Source: Streptomyces fodineus
GTDB lineage: Bacteria > Actinomycetota > Actinomycetes > Streptomycetales > Streptomycetaceae
Reading direction: 5' to 3'
NCBI RefSeq assembly: GCF_001735805.1
Contig: NZ_CP017248.1
Location: 5,456,001-5,520,000 of the forward strand
DNA: 64,000 nt
In this document: one piece after another, positions 60,130 to 64,000 of the stretch
How the letters are laid out: each line of letters opens with the position of its first letter
How positions within the stretch are numbered: position 1 is the first letter of the stretch
Notes under the pieces: generated by a model
The model's input: only the letters and a program-made list of their open reading frames with translations
Database searches by the model: none
Told to the model about the DNA's origin: nothing
Program-made: the position numbers and the translations under genes

Positions 60130-61473
60130 TTGAGTACGGGATCCGGAATACCTTCCGCCCCCGCACCGACCACCACCCACCACCCTCGCGGATCCTCGAT
60201 GTTCAGCTCGCTGAGGATCAGGAACTACCGCCTCTTCTTCATCGGCCAGGTCGTCTCCAACACCGGCACCTGGATGCAGCGCATCGCCCAGGACTGGCTC
60301 GTCCTCAGCCTCACCGGCTCCTCCGCCGCCGTGGGCATCACGACCGCCCTGCAGTTCCTGCCGATGCTCGTCCTCGGCCTCTACGGCGGCGTCCTGGTCG
60401 ACCGCCTCCGCAAGCGCCCCACGCTGCTGGTCACGCAGTCCTCGATGGCCGTCACGGGCCTGGGGCTCGCCTTTCTCACCCTCTCCGGCCATGTCCAGGT
60501 CTGGCACGTCTACGTCGCCGCCCTCGCCGTAGGACTCGCCACGGTGGTCGACAACCCGGCCCGCCAGTCCTTCGTCTCCGAGATGGTCGGGCCCGGGCAG
60601 CTGCAGAACGCGGTCAGCCTGAACTCGGCGAACTTCCAGTCCGCCCGCCTGGTCGGCCCCGCCGTCGCCGGTCTGATGATCACCGGCGTGGGCACCGGCT
60701 GGGCGTTCCTCGCCAACGGCCTGTCCTTCGTCGCACCCATCGCCGGCCTGCTGCTGATGCGGGCCCGCGAACTGCACGTGGTCGAGCGCGCACCGCGCGG
60801 CAAGGGCCAGCTGCGGGAGGGCCTGCGGTATGTGGCCGGCCGTCCGGAGCTGATCTGGCCGATCGTCCTCGTCGGCTTCATCGGCACCTTCGGCTTCAAC
60901 TTCCCCGTCTGGCTGTCGGCCTACGCCCAGCACGTCTTCCACGCCGGCGCCGGCGCCTACAGCCTCTTCAACACCCTGATGGCCGTCGGCTCCCTGACCG
61001 GCGCCCTGCTGGCCGCCCGGCGCGGCACGGCCCGGCTGCGCATCCTGATCGCCGCCGCGCTGGCCTTCGGCACGCTGGAGACCGTGGCCGCGCTGGCCCC
61101 GTCGTACTGGCTGTTCGCGCTGCTCATGATCCCGATCGGCATCTTCGGCCTGACCGTCAACGTCACCGCGAACACCGCCGTGCAGATGGCCACCGACCCG
61201 GCCATGCGCGGCCGGGTGATGGCCCTGTTCATGATGGTGTTCATGGGCGGTACGCCGCTGGGCGCGCCGATCGTCGGCTGGATCACCGACACCTACGGCG
61301 CGCGGGTCGGCTTCGCCGCCGGTGGTGTCGTATCGGTCGCCGCGGCCGGTGTGGTCGGCCTGGTCCTGGCCCGCATCGGCGGTCTGCGGCTGGCGGTGGG
61401 CTGGCACCACGGCCATCCGCGGGTGCGGTTCGTACCGCGCGGGGAGCGGGAGGAGCTGGCGACGGCGGCTTAG
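60130..61473 (+). CDS. MFS exporter (MFS_3/EntS-like)
   Basis: A 447-residue transporter with about 12 membrane segments. The start TTG 60130 is preceded by GAGGAGGCGAACCC. Typical motifs are NYRLFFIGQVVSNTGTWMQRIAQDWLVLSLTGS, LYGGVLVDRLRKRPTLL, VDNPARQSFVSEMVGP and the middle loop ending with RGKGQLREGLRYV. It belongs with the enterobactin-exporter-like MFS family. With the upstream MarR it forms a common streptomycete efflux pair. The last 40 residues are basic and cytoplasmic. The substrate is unknown. Confidence 0.9.
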   Translation: MSTGSGIPSAPAPTTTHHPRGSSMFSSLRIRNYRLFFIGQVVSNTGTWMQRIAQDWLVLSLTGSSAAVGITTALQFLPMLVLGLYGGVLVDRLRKRPTLLVTQSSMAVTGLGLAFLTLSGHVQVWHVYVAALAVGLATVVDNPARQSFVSEMVGPGQLQNAVSLNSANFQSARLVGPAVAGLMITGVGTGWAFLANGLSFVAPIAGLLLMRARELHVVERAPRGKGQLREGLRYVAGRPELIWPIVLVGFIGTFGFNFPVWLSAYAQHVFHAGAGAYSLFNTLMAVGSLTGALLAARRGTARLRILIAAALAFGTLETVAALAPSYWLFALLMIPIGIFGLTVNVTANTAVQMATDPAMRGRVMALFMMVFMGGTPLGAPIVGWITDTYGARVGFAAGGVVSVAAAGVVGLVLARIGGLRLAVGWHHGHPRVRFVPRGEREELATAA

Positions 61474-61619
61474 GGGGGGCACAGGGCTCGCGGTGGCGTG
61501 TCCGCGTACGGATGTGCAGGGATGCGTGTCTGCGTGTCGATCACGGATGCGATTGGCATCTTATGAGATTACTTCTGCCGATACGTCCTCTTTGGAACGT
61601 GTGGGACAGGAGCATCCGC

Positions 61620-62780
61620 ATGACATCGCAGGCACCACCGGCGTCGACCCCAAGACCCCGCTCCCGCGTACGGCTGCTGACGGCTGTCGCACTGACCCTG
61701 ACCCTGGGCACGGCCGGCGCACTCGCCGCCGCGCCGTCCGGGGCCGTGGACGGGCCGCGCAGGTCCGGCAACAGCTTCCGGGAGCGCGACCTCGTCTCCG
61801 ACCTCGCGGGCAGAGCGGAACGGCAGGACCAGAACCTGGTGAACCCCTGGGGGCTGGTGCGCACGGCGAACGGCGCGATCAGGGTCTCCAACAACGGAAC
61901 CAGTACGTCCACGGTGTACTCGGGCGCCCGGGACAATCACCCCGTCACCATCCTCTCGCCCGTCGTGCATCTCCCCGACAACGCCGACCCGACCGGGATC
62001 GTGCGCAACGACACCCGCGACTTCCGCTTCACCGCCTCCGGACGCTCCGGTCCCGCGCAGTTCATCTTCGCCGGGGAGAACGGCGGCCTCTTCGCCTTCA
62101 GCTCGCATGTGCTCCCGACGACCGGTGTCCAGGTCGCCCAGGAGGACGACGCCGTCTTCAAGGGCCTGACCCTCGTGGACGGCGAGCGGAAGGCCGCGAA
62201 GGGTGACCGGCGCCGGCCGCGCCTGCTCGTCGCGAACTTCCGTGACGCGCGCATCGACGTCTTCGACACCCACTTCAAGCAGGTGAAGCAGGCCGCCGGC
62301 GCGTTCCGGGACCCGCGGATCCCGGTCGGCTTCGCGCCCTTCGACGTCAAGGACATCGGCGGCAGGATCTTCGTCACCTACGCCAAGCAGAACGCGGAAA
62401 AGCACGACGACGTCGCGGGCCCCGGCAACGGCTTCATCGATGTGTTCAGCACCGGGGGCAGGCTGCTCCAGCGTTTCGCCCGACGTGGGGTGCTCAACTC
62501 GCCCTGGGGCCTGGAAACGGCTCCCAAGCGCTTCGGGAAGTTCGCCGGCGACCTGCTCGTCGGCAACTTCGGCGACGGCCGCATCAACGCCTTCGACCTC
62601 AGGACCGGCCGGTTCGAGGGGACCCTGAAGTGCCCCGACGGGTCGCCGGTCGTGATTCCCGGCCTGTGGGGGCTGCAGCGGGGCACCGCCCGGTCCGGCG
62701 GTGAGGACAGCGTCTGGTTCGCGGCGGGAATCGAGGACGAGGCGCACGGGCTGCTCGGCACCCTGCGCGCCGCGCGCTGA
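61620..62780 (+). CDS. TIGR03118-family secreted beta-propeller-like protein
   Basis: A 386-residue protein with an N-terminal signal (RSRVRLLTAVALTLTLGTAGALAAAPSGA). The mature protein has the family pattern ERDLVSDLAGRAERQDQNLVNPWGLV, VSNNGTSTSTVYSG, ADPTGIVRN, IPVGFAPFDVKDIGGRIFVTYAKQ and SPWGLETAP. These repeats suggest a six-bladed NHL-like propeller. No catalytic residues are known. GACAGGAGCATCCGC precedes ATG 61620. The protein is exported and presumably binds something outside. A strong terminator follows 18 bp downstream of the stop. Confidence 0.87.
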   Translation: MTSQAPPASTPRPRSRVRLLTAVALTLTLGTAGALAAAPSGAVDGPRRSGNSFRERDLVSDLAGRAERQDQNLVNPWGLVRTANGAIRVSNNGTSTSTVYSGARDNHPVTILSPVVHLPDNADPTGIVRNDTRDFRFTASGRSGPAQFIFAGENGGLFAFSSHVLPTTGVQVAQEDDAVFKGLTLVDGERKAAKGDRRRPRLLVANFRDARIDVFDTHFKQVKQAAGAFRDPRIPVGFAPFDVKDIGGRIFVTYAKQNAEKHDDVAGPGNGFIDVFSTGGRLLQRFARRGVLNSPWGLETAPKRFGKFAGDLLVGNFGDGRINAFDLRTGRFEGTLKCPDGSPVVIPGLWGLQRGTARSGGEDSVWFAAGIEDEAHGLLGTLRAAR

Positions 62781-62797
62781 CCCCTCCCCTCATCCCG

Positions 62798-62835
62798 GGT
62801 GCTCGCCGGGCGGTCACACCCGCCGGGCGAGCACC
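62798..62835 (+). terminator. Terminator after the TIGR03118 gene
   Basis: The 16-bp perfect stem GGTGCTCGCCGGGCGG with its complement surrounds a TCACAC loop. It starts 18 bp downstream of the stop codon. Confidence 0.85.
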
Positions 62836-62905
62836 GCCCGGGCCCGCCGGCCGACGTGCTCGTCATCGACTCATCGTGCCGGCCGGTGTCTGCGAAGGTG
62901 AAGGC

Positions 62906-63478
62906 ATGAGACTCTTCGCCGCGGTGCTCCCTCCGGAGCACGTCGTCCATGAACTCGCCGCCGAGGTCGCCAAGTTGAAGAGGCTGCCCGGTGCGGAGCG
63001 GCTGCGCTGGACGGGCCGTCCGGGCTGGCACTTCACCCTCGCGTTCTACGGCGAGGTCACCGACGACCTCGTACCGGACCTGTCGGACCGCCTGGCCCGC
63101 GTGGCCCGCCGTACGCACCCCTTCGACCTCGCTCTCTGCGGCGGCGGCCAGTTCGGGCACGGCAAGGCCCTGTGGGCGGGCGCCTACGGTGATGTGGAGG
63201 CGCTGCGGCTGCTGGCCGACCGGGCGGAGGCGGCGGCGCGGAAGGCGGGCGTGCCGATGGGGGAGCACCGGCGGTACAAGGCCCACCTGACGGTGGCGCG
63301 GAGCCGGGACTCGGTGGACGTACGGCCGTATGTCGATCTGCTGCGGGAATTCACCAGCCGGACCTGGTCGGTGAGCGAGCTGGTGCTCGTGCGCAGCAAC
63401 CTGCCGAGGTCGGGGGCGGTGGGGGAGCAGCCGCGGTACGAGGCGGTGGGCCGCTGGGAGTTTGGCGGGGTTGGTTAG
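62906..63478 (+). CDS. thpR: RNA 2',3'-cyclic phosphodiesterase (2'-5' RNA ligase family)
   Basis: A 190-residue protein with the two HxTx motifs of the 2H phosphoesterase fold: His42-Phe-Thr44 (WHFTLAF) and His127-Leu-Thr129 (AHLTVAR). It opens RNA 2',3'-cyclic phosphates to 2'-phosphates; in vitro ligase activity is known for the family. Length and ends match ThpR. GAAGGTGAAGGC precedes the ATG. The cytosolic role in RNA metabolism is not well defined. Confidence 0.92.
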   Translation: MRLFAAVLPPEHVVHELAAEVAKLKRLPGAERLRWTGRPGWHFTLAFYGEVTDDLVPDLSDRLARVARRTHPFDLALCGGGQFGHGKALWAGAYGDVEALRLLADRAEAAARKAGVPMGEHRRYKAHLTVARSRDSVDVRPYVDLLREFTSRTWSVSELVLVRSNLPRSGAVGEQPRYEAVGRWEFGGVG

Positions 63479-63488
63479 GCTCGGTGGT

Positions 63489-63575
63489 GTGGACCCGAAG
63501 ACCCGGAACCGGATCATGGCCGGTGTGCTTGTGCTGATGTTCGTCGTGGTGGCCGTTTCGGCGGCCCTCAGGTAG
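63489..63575 (+). CDS. 28-residue single-helix membrane peptide
   Basis: GTG 63489 encodes V/M-DPKTRNRIMAGVLVLMFVVVAVSAALR and ends at TAG 63575. The basic N-terminus (KTRNR) and 18-residue hydrophobic helix form a classical single-span peptide with the N-terminus inside. GGGG and GG stretches just upstream can serve as ribosome site. The gene is 10 bp after the thpR stop, so co-transcribed. I recall similar very small proteins at this locus in other streptomycetes. Confidence 0.6.
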   Translation: MDPKTRNRIMAGVLVLMFVVVAVSAALR

Positions 63576-63582
63576 GTGGGCC

Positions 63583-63640
63583 GGGGAACTGCGGCCGGCC
63601 GGCGGCCGTGGGCCGTGCGTGGCCGGTCGCGCAGTTCCCC
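63583..63640. terminator. Hairpin of the dispersed GGGGAACTGCG type
   Basis: The arms GGGGAACTGCG (63583-63593) and CGCAGTTCCCC (63630-63640) enclose a 36-base GC-rich loop with further pairing. It lies between convergent genes, so it may end transcripts from both sides. The right arm belongs to the same element family as 42821-42852. Confidence 0.6.
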
Positions 63641-63670
63641 GCGGCCCCGGGTCGGCTGTCCCCGCCGGTC

Positions 63671-64000
63671 CTACCAGGCGAAGGCCTCCGGGGAGGGGCC
63701 CGGGCCCGGGAAGACCTCGTCCAGACCGGCCAGCAGCTCCTCGCCCAGCTCCAGCTCCACGGCCCTGAGCGCCGACTCCAGCTGTTCGGCGGTGCGCGGG
63801 CCGACGATCGGGCCGGTCACGCCGGGGCGGGTCAGCAGCCAGGCCAGGGCCACCTCGCCGGGCTCCAGGCCGTGCTTGTCGAGCAGGTCCTCGTACGCCT
63901 GGACCTGGGCGCGGGCGGCGGGGTCCTTGAGGGTGTCGGCGGCCCGGCCGGAGGCCCTGCGTCCGCCCTGGACCTCCTTCTTGAGGATGCCGCCGAGCAG
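63671..64000 (-). CDS. Aldo/keto reductase, 3' part (cut by window end)
   Basis: The last 109 codons of an aldo/keto reductase; the start and active site lie beyond the right edge. Cues are GLEPGEVALAWLLTRPGVTGPIVGPRTAEQLESALRAVELELGEE, the NADPH phosphate and adenine-binding end of the family, then LAGLDEVFPGPG. The protein would reduce aldehydes or ketones with NADPH. It converges on the 28-residue gene. Confidence 0.88.
   Translation of the reverse strand: MLGGILKKEVQGGRRASGRAADTLKDPAARAQVQAYEDLLDKHGLEPGEVALAWLLTRPGVTGPIVGPRTAEQLESALRAVELELGEELLAGLDEVFPGPGPSPEAFAW

Overview
This window is chromosomal DNA of a Streptomyces. The evidence is very high GC, strong third-position GC in every credible reading frame, GTG/TTG starts behind GGAGG-type ribosome sites, BldD-, DasR- and HrcA-type operators, the futalosine menaquinone genes and two cold-shock genes. 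From memory, the gene order follows the core of the S. coelicolor chromosome from about SCO4281 (cdgB) to about SCO434x. It is mostly conserved core with small lineage-specific insertions. I see no prophage, IS element, CRISPR array, tRNA, rRNA or biosynthetic cluster.

Layout. 0-2 kb: the diguanylate cyclase CdgB behind a BldD-like box, then a membrane protein with a carbohydrate-binding-like outer domain. 3-7.6 kb: amino-sugar block, with a PfkB sugar kinase, nagA and nagK on the minus strand, and a divergent sugar-binding lipoprotein across an intergenic region carrying two DasR (dre) sites. 7.6-11.2 kb: trehalose genes otsB and otsA, and glucosyl-3-phosphoglycerate synthase. 11.3-13.1 kb: a SAM-I riboswitch reading into a threonine-synthase-like PLP enzyme coupled to a MoaD/ThiS-like sulfur carrier, best read as a methionine (homocysteine) operon rather than a threonine gene. 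13.5-15.7 kb: a cold-shock protein and stand-alone groEL2 under two CIRCE operators. 15.8-21.7 kb: a Uma2-type protein, an HTH/zinc-ribbon protein, and two head-to-head ECF-sigma loci. One sigma has a separate membrane partner; the other is fused to a transmembrane segment and overlaps a glycosyltransferase-51 gene whose transpeptidase domain has decayed.

21.8-26.2 kb: an Old Yellow Enzyme, a carboxylesterase, an internally deleted winged-helix regulator and a methyltransferase. 26.2-29.9 kb: a minus-strand operon rpiR-murQ-murP plus a small secreted protein for MurNAc recycling or uptake. 29.9-36.6 kb: small conserved proteins, an isomerase-like/GNAT fusion, an HD hydrolase, CutC (with a dre-like site) and a HelD-like helicase. 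37-41.5 kb: an XPB/ERCC3 helicase downstream of a 904-residue helicase-associated/WYL-like protein.

41.6-49.2 kb: small membrane proteins, a HAD phosphatase, an extended cold-shock protein, mqnB-mqnD, a DUF2771 lipoprotein, an MFS transporter and a DUF3027 protein. 49.7-54.9 kb: a secreted lipase, a 1043-residue sacsin/Hsp90-type ATPase and an abundant-looking secreted protein. 54.9-64 kb: a CtpE-like P-type ATPase, DUF2530, an NCS2 purine permease, an orphan ribbon-helix-helix protein, a MarR-MFS pair, a TIGR03118 secreted protein, ThpR, a 28-residue membrane peptide, and the 3' end of an aldo/keto reductase cut by the window edge.

The strongest biological stories are the riboswitch-controlled thrC-like/MoaD-like pair, the membrane-tethered sigma factor coupled to a transpeptidase-dead GT51 protein, and the concentration of cell-wall amino-sugar genes (nagA, nagK, murQ, murP, a sugar-binding lipoprotein) under DasR- or RpiR-type control.
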